Shown here: positions 25,553-33,584 of the stretch, piece by piece
Position numbering within the stretch: the stretch's first letter is position 1
Layout: the number at the start of each line of letters is the position of its first letter
Virus record (IMG/VR): IMGVR_UViG_3300044796_000657
Location: 1-64,000 of that record
Source of the DNA: a virus
DNA: 64,000 nucleotides
Direction: 5' to 3' (one strand)
Notes under the pieces: model-generated
Told to the model about the DNA's origin: nothing
What the model saw: the letters and a program-made list of their open reading frames with translations, nothing else
Database searches by the model: none
Program-made: the position numbers and the translations under genes

Positions 25553-25718
25553 CAAAATCTACGAAATGGACTTGGATCAATTGGCGGCTTTGAAGGTCGT
25601 CGTAGACGACGCCATTGCTAAAAAAGAAAAAGAGAAAAAACAAAAAGAGAAAGATCAACGAATAAGTCGTGATTACAATAACGATTACGATTATTACAAT
25701 TACGATGGCTACAACTAG
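25542..25718 (+). CDS. Array member 5, truncated (58 aa)
   Basis: The MNLNKIYEMDLDQL head matches member 4 closely at DNA level, but the barrel is replaced by a Lys/Glu run and a Tyr/Asn/Asp-rich low-complexity tail (DYNNDYDYYNYDGYN). A head without its barrel, showing recent reshaping of the array. Confidence 0.65.
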   Translation: MNLNKIYEMDLDQLAALKVVVDDAIAKKEKEKKQKEKDQRISRDYNNDYDYYNYDGYN

Positions 25719-25726
25719 GGGCTTCT

Positions 25727-26179
25727 ATGAACCTCAATAAACTGATGGAACTGGATGAAGAAGGTTTGTTGCTTGTGATTGTTTCACTTAATATGGAACT
25801 TTCCGAGCGATTCAAATCTTTCTGTCCCAAGCAATTCGCCGTCATTCGTAATGTTCCAGCACCGTACACTCGCTTCAATGGTTCGAAGTGTATCATACAA
25901 CAGGTCACCCCAAATAGTTGCCACGTAGATGTACCTCAAAAACACGCTTGGATGCCTTCCGAATTGGTAATAATACCAAACGAGTTTTTGTTTCTTCCAG
26001 ATGATGCCTACGCAACTTTGAGAGAACCAAAGTTTGCGGATATGGATTTTAAGCAACTGGAAATGTTAATGGGCCACGTTAATCAACTCATTAACGACAA
26101 AAGAGAAAAACTCAATCAAAGAAAAATAGAAGTTGTCAAGAAAATATCCTCTTACATGAAAATCCATGAACCTCAATAA
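25727..26179 (+). CDS. Array member 6 (150 aa)
   Basis: MNLNKLMEL head with LSERFKSF; barrel-like centre; a second copy of the head-like helix (FADMDFKQLEMLMGHV) in the C-terminal third, as if two units were partly fused. Confidence 0.7.
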   Translation: MNLNKLMELDEEGLLLVIVSLNMELSERFKSFCPKQFAVIRNVPAPYTRFNGSKCIIQQVTPNSCHVDVPQKHAWMPSELVIIPNEFLFLPDDAYATLREPKFADMDFKQLEMLMGHVNQLINDKREKLNQRKIEVVKKISSYMKIHEPQ

Positions 26180-26549
26180 ACTCACTGAAATGGATGAAAA
26201 GACCTTACTCTCTTTGGGTAATAGTGTTTCCTTGGAACTTTCAGAGCGGTTCAAGATTTTTTACAAACGTCAATACGTTATCGTAAGAAACCATACGGCG
26301 AAATCTTACAACAATAGAACGGGAACCGTAGAAGCTCTTGGCGTAAATGATACTTACGTTTTTATGCACTCATATCCCCGTGACGGATTAGAGAAAATTT
26401 GGATACCAAATAAAAATATTGAACCTTTTCAAAGCATCCGCCTTCCAAAGTTATTCAACTTGGAACGTGAACAATTAATAGCTTTGGGAAAAAAGATTTT
26501 TAACATACATCATCAAAAGTGGCTAGAACGAGAAAACAAAAAACTATGA
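26166..26549 (+). CDS. Array member 7 (127 aa)
   Basis: MNLNKLTEMDEKTL head, LSERFKIFYKRQYVIV shared with members 6 and 8, then a second head-like segment LFNLEREQLIALG. Overlaps member 6 by 14 bases. Confidence 0.7.
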   Translation: MNLNKLTEMDEKTLLSLGNSVSLELSERFKIFYKRQYVIVRNHTAKSYNNRTGTVEALGVNDTYVFMHSYPRDGLEKIWIPNKNIEPFQSIRLPKLFNLEREQLIALGKKIFNIHHQKWLERENKKL

Positions 26550-27106
26550 ATTTAAACAATTTGACGAACCTGACCTTTGCGCAATTTAACCAACTTGAAG
26601 ATGAAGTGACTTACCATTTGGCAAAGCGGTTCAAAATCTTCTTTAAGGAACAATTGGTTGTGGTAGTCGGCCTTGAGGCCGATTCTTCCCCCTCTGTTCT
26701 TGATCTTAATCTTGTCTCTCGGCTTGGCCGCATCATATCACCAAAATTAAGTGTTGATGGATATTACGATGTCAGCATTCACGATGTTGGCATTCTGATG
26801 TTCAAGCCATCGGAAATTGAACCAATCATACCTGATGACAACAGACATCCAGTTTTTGAAACGATGGACAAAGAGACACTTGAAGAGTTTTATGAATTAA
26901 TGAGTATTCAGTGGATGAAGAAATTAAGCTTACCTATCTTTAAGGTTGGTGATCGTGTTCAGGTAGTACATCCACATATTTGTCCAGAAGGATTGAACGG
27001 TACCATTGTCAAAGCACATTACCACGATACCAAATACAGTATTCTTTTTGACAAACTAATAGACATACCAGAAAAATTTGACGCAATGTTTGTGAGGGCA
27101 TTATGA
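26546..27106 (+). CDS. Array member 8, double-barrel form (186 aa)
   Basis: MNLNNLTNL head, a first barrel-like region (KRFKIFFKEQLVVVVG), a second head (FETMDKETLEEFYELM) and a second canonical barrel (FKVGDRVQVVHPH...GLNGTIVKA). It is a tandem fusion of two family units. Confidence 0.7.
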   Translation: MNLNNLTNLTFAQFNQLEDEVTYHLAKRFKIFFKEQLVVVVGLEADSSPSVLDLNLVSRLGRIISPKLSVDGYYDVSIHDVGILMFKPSEIEPIIPDDNRHPVFETMDKETLEEFYELMSIQWMKKLSLPIFKVGDRVQVVHPHICPEGLNGTIVKAHYHDTKYSILFDKLIDIPEKFDAMFVRAL

Positions 27107-27357
27107 ACCTGAATAAGTTAACTAAAATGTCCCGTGAGGAATTGCGAGCTGTTCAAGATTTCGTTGAACAACAATTACATCATCACCCGTTTCAAATTGG
27201 CGATAAAGTACGCAATCGATACGCACCCGAAGCGCATGGTATCATTATACGATCCCATAAAAGCGTCGGCAAAAAACCACGTTATTATTCCGTTTCATTT
27301 AATGGCAATCTCAATTATGTTTACGTTGACTTTGAAAACTTGGAGTTGGACAAATGA
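27103..27357 (+). CDS. Array member 9 (84 aa)
   Basis: MNLNKLTKM, PFQIGDKVRNRY, AHGIIIRSHK, end NLELDK. Canonical single unit with ATGA overlaps. Confidence 0.7.
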   Translation: MNLNKLTKMSREELRAVQDFVEQQLHHHPFQIGDKVRNRYAPEAHGIIIRSHKSVGKKPRYYSVSFNGNLNYVYVDFENLELDK

Positions 27358-27602
27358 ACTTAAACAAGTTAGCTCAAATGAATACCAAGGAATTGCGGGC
27401 TATTCAAGAATTCATATCAGAATTATTGAAGCGTCCATTTAAGGTCGGCGATAAAGTGTGCAATCGGAGAATGCGTGTTAATAAGGGCATCATAACACAG
27501 CTTCATCCAAATGCCCCATTTAATATTTATTATTCTGTTCTTTGGAAAGAAACCCTTAATACATCTTTCGCAAATTTTGATGACTTGGAGTTAGATGAAT
27601 GA
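27354..27602 (+). CDS. Array member 10 (82 aa)
   Basis: MNLNKLAQM, RPFKVGDKVCNRR, NKGIITQLH, end DLELDE. Closest to member 9. Confidence 0.7.
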   Translation: MNLNKLAQMNTKELRAIQEFISELLKRPFKVGDKVCNRRMRVNKGIITQLHPNAPFNIYYSVLWKETLNTSFANFDDLELDE

Positions 27603-27853
27603 ACCTGAATAAGTTAGCCGAAATGACTAACGGCGAATTGGTAAAAATCAAAATACTGATTGAGGCGGAATTGAATAAGCGACCATTGAAGATTGGGGAT
27701 AAAGTCAGACAACGTGAATTTGGAAAACAACCCAACGGCACCATCGTAGACATCAACGAACCACTTCAACTGTGTTGGGTATTAGTGAATGGAACCTCAG
27801 CAAAGACGTTCACGGCAGCAACCTCCTTGTATAACGTAATACTGGATTATTAA
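27599..27853 (+). CDS. Array member 11 (84 aa)
   Basis: MNLNKLAEMTNGEL, RPLKIGDKVRQRE, PNGTIVDI; C-terminal end diverged. Confidence 0.7.
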   Translation: MNLNKLAEMTNGELVKIKILIEAELNKRPLKIGDKVRQREFGKQPNGTIVDINEPLQLCWVLVNGTSAKTFTAATSLYNVILDY

Positions 27854-27854
27854 A

Positions 27855-28097
27855 ATGAACCTGAACAAACTAACCGAAATGACCAATGAGCAATTGTTTG
27901 CTATCAAACAATTCATTGAAGCTGAATTGCATAAGCGACCTTTGAAAGTCGGCGACAGGGTCAGTTACAAACTTGATAAAAAGAGATCCGTTGGTGTTGT
28001 TGAGGATATTGGTACGTTTGATTGTTTCATAACCTTCCGGCAATATGGAACAAGCCAACACAGAGTCAGAAAAGCAGATTTGGAATTAGTGGAGTGA
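27855..28097 (+). CDS. Array member 12, last (80 aa)
   Basis: MNLNKLTEMTNEQL, RPLKVGDRVSYK, SVGVVEDIG, end ADLELVE. Its start is just after the previous stop rather than overlapping it. Confidence 0.7.
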   Translation: MNLNKLTEMTNEQLFAIKQFIEAELHKRPLKVGDRVSYKLDKKRSVGVVEDIGTFDCFITFRQYGTSQHRVRKADLELVE

Positions 28098-28147
28098 AAA
28101 CCCCCACGGGAACTTAAAATTTGCCCCGGCTATTTTTTGGGAAAACG

Positions 28148-28563
28148 CTATAGGAAACTTTTTAGTATTTTGGCGGTGTTTTTAGAAATAAGAAAAGTTA
28201 AAAATGATACTCTAAAATTTCTTTAAGAAATTCTATAACTTTTACGGAATTTGCTTTCATTTTATCATGAACTAATCTGTGGCAATTAGGACAAACAATA
28301 ATAACATTACCTTTAACATATTCGCCCCCATCTTTACCGGGGACAATTCTGTGTCTGTCGCATTTAGATAAATTCCACCCGCAAATTTGACAAGAAAATT
28401 TTTGCCATTTTTTATGAGTTTTTAGGCATTTGTTTTTATGATGAGTACTACAAATATTTTTATATTTTCCATTCCCTTTACTTGTTGCTAAGTTTTTACA
28501 ATTTTCTATTGTGCAGGTTGGTCTTGTTTTCATTTTTTTAAATAGCGAAACCCCTATAGGAAA
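28148..28563. repeat. Direct repeat flanking the HNH gene
   Basis: CTATAGGAAA occurs at 28148-28157 and again at 28554-28563, in both cases followed by a T-rich run, and brackets the HNH gene. It may mark insertion of a mobile gene, but ten bases can also match by chance. Confidence 0.35.
28198..28533 (-). CDS. HNH endonuclease
   Basis: 111 residues. Zinc Cys pairs C48/C51 and C81/C84 frame the beta-beta-alpha core: the CDRHRIVPGKDGGEYVKGNVIIV segment gives the general base region (H61), N76, and the CPNCHRLVH helix gives H89. Such free-standing HNH genes are often homing endonucleases in phages. AT-richer than its right-hand neighbours and bracketed by a direct repeat. Confidence 0.8.
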   Translation of the reverse strand: MKTRPTCTIENCKNLATSKGNGKYKNICSTHHKNKCLKTHKKWQKFSCQICGWNLSKCDRHRIVPGKDGGEYVKGNVIIVCPNCHRLVHDKMKANSVKVIEFLKEILEYHF

Positions 28564-28701
28564 TTATTTTTTTCTTGGGTGTTAAACATAAAGTAGTCGT
28601 CCTTGCTGTGGGGTAGGGGGGTCACTGGTACCCTCGTCAGACCTTTTGATAAATAGTTAATTAGATGATTAGAATGCCACAACATATGCCTATACATGGT
28701 G

Positions 28702-29023
28702 TGTATGGTCACAACCCCCAGGCGTCGCTCGCACGCTCGCTTGACTGTCAGTGCGTGGTGGCGTGACCATACAGCATGTGTGTAAACCCTATGCGATACG
28801 CTGGCATGGGGCGGGTGTGAAATGGCAATGACAGTCGTTTGAATATCTTAGCCCTGCTTGTGACCATACATCCTTTGTCCTTATCCGTTAATGTTACCAA
28901 GACTTCATTGCTCGTGACCATACAACCTATGCCCCCCACTTCGCCGAGGTCGTGCGTCTTAGTAGTAGTGACCATACAATCATTGCTCTCGCTTTGATTG
29001 AGAGCAATGATTGTGACCATACA
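28702..29023. repeat. Cluster of six GTGACCATACA sites between opposing transcription units
   Basis: Copies at 28702 (minus) and 28763, 28860, 28914, 28968 and 29013 (plus). The last four are spaced 54, 54 and 45 bp. There is no supported gene in 28534-29030; a minus frame here simply translates the repeats as CMVT. The plus-oriented copies face the transcription coming from the tandem array. Confidence 0.8.
28978..29012. terminator. Hairpin between two GTGACCATACA sites
   Basis: Perfect 13-bp stem AATCATTGCTCTC / GAGAGCAATGATT with a nine-base loop fills the whole gap between the sites at 28968 and 29013. Confidence 0.65.
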
Positions 29024-29030
29024 CTAGATG

Positions 29031-29789
29031 TTAACCTACATTGCGTAAGTAGTTCCGCAACGTATCTACCTCGTCATAGTCCCCGCTTCCGTTATCATCA
29101 ATCCGTTGTAGAGCCGCAACGGTTAGGCGGCGCAGTTCGTCATAGTCCCGCTTTCGCTGTACGATTGCGTTTGCGGGGCGATCAGGGGCGGCGTGGGGTG
29201 TTTTACCCTTCGGCCCCCAAGCGGCCACCAGTTGCGGATAAGACGTAAAGGGCGTGGGATCTTTATCATCATCGTCAGTCCAAAAGAATGTGCGGCTCTT
29301 CCCCTCGCCCTTGGAACACTGGTCGGAAGGGCAACATACGAACCCCTTCCCCTTATTCCCGTTGCCTTTGGCCTTGACCGTGAACGGAACTAGATCGGCC
29401 CCTTCGCAGTTCGGGCAGAGTCGGCAATAGTTGACTTGGTTCGCCAACTTGCGTAGCATCGCCGTTAGGCGTTCTTCCCACCCCTTGACCCGTGTTACCC
29501 AGCGCTGCGACTTCCCCCCGTGGAAAGTCAAGATAGGCGGTTCCCCCGGCTTCGGGTTCGGCGTGATACTGACAATGCGGCCCCGTATGGAATCCTCACC
29601 GCAACCCTTGCTAGTATCGGCCCCGTCAACCGACGAACGGACTAGGATACCGTAGGGGATGGACGGGAACGGGCGAACTAGGTAAGTATGTTCGCCGAGA
29701 TTGAACCCGGCGTAAGTCCAAAGCGGTTGACCCTTCGGCGCTGGCAGAGCATCCTCAAACTCTTGTTTGGTAAAGTAATCAATAGGCAT
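29031..29789 (-). CDS. 252-aa protein with zinc-ribbon region
   Basis: Start at MPIDYFTKQEF, after AGGGGAAATCC; an upstream ATG comes from a reversed repeat. The centre has CRLCPNCEG and, 25 residues on, FVCCPSDQCSKGEG then RTFFWTDDD, which resembles the zinc ribbons of topoisomerase and GRF-type domains that hold single-stranded DNA. Directly behind the helicase gene, so a DNA-handling role is plausible. Confidence 0.65.
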   Translation of the reverse strand: MPIDYFTKQEFEDALPAPKGQPLWTYAGFNLGEHTYLVRPFPSIPYGILVRSSVDGADTSKGCGEDSIRGRIVSITPNPKPGEPPILTFHGGKSQRWVTRVKGWEERLTAMLRKLANQVNYCRLCPNCEGADLVPFTVKAKGNGNKGKGFVCCPSDQCSKGEGKSRTFFWTDDDDKDPTPFTSYPQLVAAWGPKGKTPHAAPDRPANAIVQRKRDYDELRRLTVAALQRIDDNGSGDYDEVDTLRNYLRNVG

Positions 29790-29802
29790 TGGATTTCCCC
29801 TA

Positions 29803-29869
29803 GTGACCATACATGGAATGTTAACTTGATTTTTTGTAGCTGCGATTAGGCCGAGGTCGTGACCATACA
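29803..29869 (+). repeat. Two plus-oriented GTGACCATACA sites between minus genes
   Basis: Copies at 29803-29813 and 29859-29869, both opposite to the local gene direction, unlike most copies. Confidence 0.8.
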
Positions 29870-29880
29870 GTAGGTACTGC

Positions 29881-29912
29881 CCTAAGCCCCCCGGATAACC
29901 GGGGGGCTTAGG
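29881..29912 (-). terminator. Strong hairpin behind the helicase gene
   Basis: Perfect 14-bp stem CCTAAGCCCCCCGG / CCGGGGGGCTTAGG with an ATAA loop, nine bases after the helicase stop. Confidence 0.75.
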
Positions 29913-29920
29913 TCGTTTAG

Positions 29921-31951
29921 TTATTCGTCGGCGAACATCTCACGGGGGGCGTTTTCCATGTCGCTCCCTGCGATGCGGTTGACCGTGAGCAAGAGCCGTT
30001 TACCCCGGCTTAGGGCAACGTGTCGGCAAGCGGCATCCTCCTCCGAGTCGCCCCAGCTTTCGTTGAACTTGGCGCTATCGTCCACGATTGCTACGTCTGC
30101 TTCGTCGCCCTTACAGCGATACACCGTAGTAAGAACACGGCGGGCCTTACGATCAGCGTAGTAGGCGATAAAGCGGCGCAAGTTGCCTACCGTGGCGATT
30201 GCTTCTAGGCCCGCTTTAACCAGCAACGTAGGATCGTCCTGAATTGCTTTTCCGAGTTCCAGAACAAAGCGCTCCATAGAATTCGGATCGGGTGCGCCCG
30301 TTTCCGCTGCTTCCGTTTCCGCTGCCATCTCTTCCAATTTTTTCAGGCATACGGCAAGGGTCGTGGGATATTCACCAGCGGTATCAGGCCACCCGGCGCC
30401 GTTGTAGATAAACCCGTCAATAATCCCCATGAAGCCATCGTTGCCACGGATACAACATTCTTGTTGTGATTTGAGCGTATCAATGAGCAGTTTGGATAGT
30501 GGGGCGTTCGTGCGAGTGATCCATAGTGCCGTTTCGCCGGGGGGGAGGTTGATCCAAGCGGTGAACGCTTGCGATTGATCCACGATCCACGCTTCCGACT
30601 TTCCAGCGGGAAGGGCCGATTGTATAACCGTATTGAGCGGACGATAGGCGGCGCAGATTTCCGGGCCGTGGCGGAAAGTTTTTGTTAGTTGCGCCCTCAC
30701 TGCTGCTTCACCCGTCAATTCTTCCCAGAGTCGCCCGATAAGGTTGAAGGAACCGCCAAAAGCGCCCCGCCAACCGTAGATAGCTTGACCCGCCTTATAT
30801 CCATCGTCGCCCGGTTGACCGCTGGCATCATCCCCGATAACGGCCAGCTCGCCGTTGCGGAACACCTGCGCCAGTATGACGGCGATTTGACATAGGGAAA
30901 GGTCTTGCCCTTCGTCAACGATAGCGCCCGGCAGTTGCGGAAGTTGTATCGTCCGTATGAGACTTGCGAAGTGGCGAACGTCATCATTCGTCCATTCGCT
31001 TGCTCGTTTGGATACGCAATCGAACCGCATTTTCCAACCAGTTCGGGAAATGGCATCGGCGACCGGGCGGGAGATTTGTTCGGCTAAGTCTACTTTCTTG
31101 CTAGTCTTATGCGAACGGCAGAGCATAGCGGGGAGATAGTCCCGAATGAGATCCATAGCGCCGTGAGTTTGTTCCGCTTTCCGTGCTAGACTTCCGAACC
31201 GTGTGAAAATGGCATTCACGCTATCGGCGAAAAAATTGGTATCGGTTTCGTCGGTCGTGAAGAGGCAAACGTCCCGCATACGTTCAACGATTTTTCCGAC
31301 GATACCCAACCGGGGGCGCTCGCCCTTTTCGAAGTTCGGTTCGGTCAATTCCTTCCAGAGATCATTGAGCTTTTTCGTATCATAGTTGCGACGGGTGAAG
31401 CCCTGCGCCCGCCCGTGCCACGAGTTGAGCGTAGCAACGTCGGGAAATTCAATCGGCAGTTTTTCCAAGGCGACGTTTGCGGCGTTTTTATTGAACGTGA
31501 GGAGCGGATACTTGAAGAGATCGCCCTTACGGCGCTTGTGGATTGATTGCGCCGACCAGCTAACCGTAGTGGTTTTAGCCGTTCCGGGTCCGGCGTCAAT
31601 GAGAAGCAAGCGGCCCCCACGTTGAGCGGGTTCTTGAGCGAATAGGGCGTTAATTTGATTCTGTTCGGCAGTGGGGCGGGCGATGATAGGCCACGTTTTA
31701 GCCCGTTCCACGACTTCGGCGGGAACGAACGTAGTGTTATTCCAGATAACCCCCTCACAACCGGACTTGATCCAGCTTTTGCCGACTTTCTTCACGCTGC
31801 CCTTAGAGCAACGGAACCCCTTACCGCTGCCCATTGGCACCATGCTTGCGCCGCAAGTAGGGCAGGAAATGATACCAGTAGCGGCACAACGGTTAGAATC
31901 AACCGTCGGCTTCTTGACCCGTGGCGTGAATGCCATAGCAGTAGTTCCCAT
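29921..31951 (-). CDS. SF1 (UvrD/Rep-like) DNA helicase with N-terminal zinc finger
   Basis: 676 residues. The N-terminus has a zinc finger (CPTC near 30-33, C48, C65) like topoisomerase C-terminal fingers. A Q-motif (PTAEQNQI) precedes Walker A DAGPGTAKTTT (119-129), Walker B AIVDEGQD, motif III/IV GDDASGQ...QAIYGWRGA, KTFRHGPEI and motif VI HVALSRGKRLLL with the arginine finger. Motif V reads VYRCKGDEADVAIV. It unwinds DNA with ATP; the finger may target single-stranded DNA. Four tandem GTGACCATACA sites lie upstream. Confidence 0.85.
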   Translation of the reverse strand: MGTTAMAFTPRVKKPTVDSNRCAATGIISCPTCGASMVPMGSGKGFRCSKGSVKKVGKSWIKSGCEGVIWNNTTFVPAEVVERAKTWPIIARPTAEQNQINALFAQEPAQRGGRLLLIDAGPGTAKTTTVSWSAQSIHKRRKGDLFKYPLLTFNKNAANVALEKLPIEFPDVATLNSWHGRAQGFTRRNYDTKKLNDLWKELTEPNFEKGERPRLGIVGKIVERMRDVCLFTTDETDTNFFADSVNAIFTRFGSLARKAEQTHGAMDLIRDYLPAMLCRSHKTSKKVDLAEQISRPVADAISRTGWKMRFDCVSKRASEWTNDDVRHFASLIRTIQLPQLPGAIVDEGQDLSLCQIAVILAQVFRNGELAVIGDDASGQPGDDGYKAGQAIYGWRGAFGGSFNLIGRLWEELTGEAAVRAQLTKTFRHGPEICAAYRPLNTVIQSALPAGKSEAWIVDQSQAFTAWINLPPGETALWITRTNAPLSKLLIDTLKSQQECCIRGNDGFMGIIDGFIYNGAGWPDTAGEYPTTLAVCLKKLEEMAAETEAAETGAPDPNSMERFVLELGKAIQDDPTLLVKAGLEAIATVGNLRRFIAYYADRKARRVLTTVYRCKGDEADVAIVDDSAKFNESWGDSEEDAACRHVALSRGKRLLLTVNRIAGSDMENAPREMFADE

Positions 31952-32019
31952 TATATGGAACCACCTCCGTTTAGGCCGGAGTTAGCCTCAGCCCCTCTCT
32001 GTGGGCTTACCCGTATACT

Positions 32020-32162
32020 TGTATGGTCACAACCCCTCGGCGTCAAGTGAATTCTCAAAATTCGCCCTGCTTGTATGGTCACAATGGGGTCTGGCTATTA
32101 TCGGCCATGCTTGTATGGTCACAATTGCCTTTGAATGTTAACTGCCTTGCTTGTATGGTCAC
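32020..32162 (-). repeat. Four tandem GTGACCATACA sites upstream of the helicase
   Basis: Minus-oriented copies at 32020, 32072, 32112 and 32152, spaced 52, 40 and 40 bp, the last three with the longer form GTGACCATACAAGCA. They lie between 70 and 210 bp ahead of the helicase start. No gene in 31952-32400. Confidence 0.85.
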
Positions 32163-32173
32163 GGGTACTTAAC

Positions 32174-32192
32174 CGCCCCCCGAAGGGGGGCG
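32174..32192 (-). terminator. Hairpin CGCCCCCC/GGGGGGCG
   Basis: Eight-bp GC stem with a GAA loop, lying between oppositely oriented GTGACCATACA sites at 32152 and 32208. Confidence 0.55.
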
Positions 32193-32207
32193 CAGTAGCG
32201 CCAGGGC

Positions 32208-32289
32208 GTGACCATACATACGCTGAAAGAAACGGGCTATCTTTGTCTTATGCCCTTGGCGAAGTCCTATTCATGGTGTGTATGGTCAC
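32208..32289 (-). promoter_or_regulatory. Operon-boundary module 1
   Basis: An inverted pair of GTGACCATACA sites encloses 60 bp whose ends are conserved in the modules at 34898, 40269 and 45898: reading minus, ACACACCATGAATAGG after the first site and CCGTTTCTTTCA before the second. A hairpin (GCGAACC/GGTTCGC) lies just upstream at about 32309-32328. Confidence 0.6.
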
Positions 32290-32400
32290 GACGGGGTGGC
32301 CCAATAAAAGCGAACCGATCCGGTTCGCCTATTGGGGTGTCTACCTATTGGCTTGTATGGTCACAGCCTCCTCATTCTGATGATCGTCCAAGTCAGATTG

Positions 32401-32631
32401 TCAGAGAGTATCACTACCGGGCATGGCCAGCGCTGGATCTTCGGGCATCACGGCATCATCGGCGATACGCACCCAATGCGTATATTTCATATCGAGGACG
32501 TTGCTGATTTCACCGATCTTGGCTTGTTCCATCCAAGTGATAATTTCACCATGTTGTGGCATCATCTTGCGGGCGTCTTCAAGTGTCAGCACTTCAGGCC
32601 ACGAATGATCGAGAACGAGGAACTTGGCCAT
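32401..32631 (-). CDS. Unknown 76-aa protein
   Basis: Begins MAKFLVLDHSWPEVLTLEDA; CAATAGGAGTTAATATT precedes the ATG. First gene of a long string of small minus genes counted from the left. Function unknown. Confidence 0.6.
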   Translation of the reverse strand: MAKFLVLDHSWPEVLTLEDARKMMPQHGEIITWMEQAKIGEISNVLDMKYTHWVRIADDAVMPEDPALAMPGSDTL

Positions 32632-32676
32632 AATATTAACTCCTATTGGCGGGTTTACACCAATAGGGTTGTATGG

Positions 32677-32862
32677 TCACTCCAATTCCAAGAAGCATCG
32701 TCCGCCGATCACTTTGATGCTCTTGATATTGTAAGACGTTCCGGCTGGTTCGCATTGGGCGACAAGCGAAGTTTCGCCGTCAACTTCAATCTCCTCACCA
32801 GTGTCGGGGTCGTTGCCGTTCAAGAGCGATGATAGAGCGGCATGAAGTTCGTTCGGGTTCAC
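32677..32862 (-). CDS. Unknown 61-aa acidic protein
   Basis: GGAGATTATGCCGTG precedes the ATG. Beta-like C-terminal half. Its TGA stop is the TGA of a GTGACCATACA site. Confidence 0.6.
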   Translation of the reverse strand: MNPNELHAALSSLLNGNDPDTGEEIEVDGETSLVAQCEPAGTSYNIKSIKVIGGRCFLELE

Positions 32863-32974
32863 GGCATAATCTCCAGAGCTTGGGTTTACACCAATAGGAC
32901 TGTATGGTCACTCACTGCCGTCTGCACTGGCAATCGTTGTGGGCTTGCACACGATCTATGCATGGTGCTGCACA

Positions 32975-33298
32975 CTAGCTTGGGCTATTCGCCTCGGATT
33001 GAATGACGAGAACGGCGACCCAATTACCCCGCTCATTCTTGGCGTATTGAACTTTGTTGAGGATGCCTTTATTGGCTTCCAAGCGGCGTAGGGCTTCCGT
33101 TCTCATTGCCCGGTAGCTGCCCACCATTTCAGGATAAACGGCGTTTGCGGTCGGCCAGTCCCAACCGCTGGTAATATCGCCGGGGCAATGATTCTGCTTT
33201 GCCGTGAAGGCAAGATAGGCCAGAACACGGTTAATGCCCTTGATTAATTGGGCATCCTTCATCTCACCAACGGGCTTCGGGAATTTTGGCTCTTTCAT
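32975..33298 (-). CDS. Unknown 107-aa protein
   Basis: AAGGAGACCAGCC precedes the ATG. Basic helical protein (AMRTEALRRLEANKGILNKV) with a winged-helix-like end; could be DNA-binding. Followed by an incomplete copy of the GTGTGCAG-TAGTGTGCC motif. Confidence 0.6.
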   Translation of the reverse strand: MKEPKFPKPVGEMKDAQLIKGINRVLAYLAFTAKQNHCPGDITSGWDWPTANAVYPEMVGSYRAMRTEALRRLEANKGILNKVQYAKNERGNWVAVLVIQSEANSPS

Positions 33299-33335
33299 GG
33301 CTGGTCTCCTTGTACCCGTTGGGTTGTATGGTCAC

Positions 33336-33550
33336 TCAGGCTACGTCTTCATGCGGTAGGTCGTCGCTATTGACGACGATAACGAGTTGATCGCCTTCCG
33401 AACCGCCCTTGCTGTAAACGACATTGAACAAACTGAAAGTTAAGTCAGGTTCGGTGCCGTGGTGAGACATGAGCAGAGTAGCGGGGCAATCATCGCTCAA
33501 GTGTTCATGGCTTTGCGAATATCCCCGACACTGACGGTGTGGACGGCCAT
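33336..33550 (-). pseudogene. Small gene split by a single-base shift
   Basis: AAGGAGACAATGTT precedes ATG 33550. The first frame reads MAVHTVSVGDIRKAMNT and stops at once. One base on, the frame LSDDCPATLLM...LPHEDVA runs to a TGA next to a GTGACCATACA site. Restoring one base near 33498-33502 gives about 71 residues of one sensible protein. The joined sequence resembles small phage proteins of the DIxxALxxLPDDxPV type. Confidence 0.5.
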
Positions 33551-33584
33551 AACATTGTCTCCTTGTACCCGTTGGGTTGTATGG

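Larger units (their letters stand above)
24468..28097 (+). repeat. Tandem array of 12 paralogous genes
   Basis: Twelve head-to-tail genes, mostly joined by ATGA overlaps. Eleven begin with the identical MNLN start (ATGAAYYTNAAYAA at DNA level). The shared plan is a short helix (MNLNKLxxMxxxELxxI), a link, then a small beta barrel with GDRV/GDKV and a second Gly-x-Ile/Val strand, ending LELVxEP. The second half resembles a KOW/SH3-like barrel. Divergence between copies is high, so the expansion is old or fast-evolving. Confidence 0.8.

Noticed and set aside
28748-29020. 90-aa minus-strand frame with repeated CMVT
   Set aside because: The repeated residues are just the reverse reading of GTGACCATACA copies; there is no ribosome site and it spans a hairpin.
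28860-29023. CRISPR-like array (short repeats with 34-43 bp spacers)
   Set aside because: Repeats are only 11 bp, the same sequence is spread through 60 kb between genes, one spacer is a hairpin, and no cas gene is present.
32020-32162. Iteron-type replication origin
   Set aside because: Tandem sites and a nearby helicase fit loosely, but the same site occurs alone before dozens of genes, and there is no AT-rich unwinding region or initiator gene beside it.
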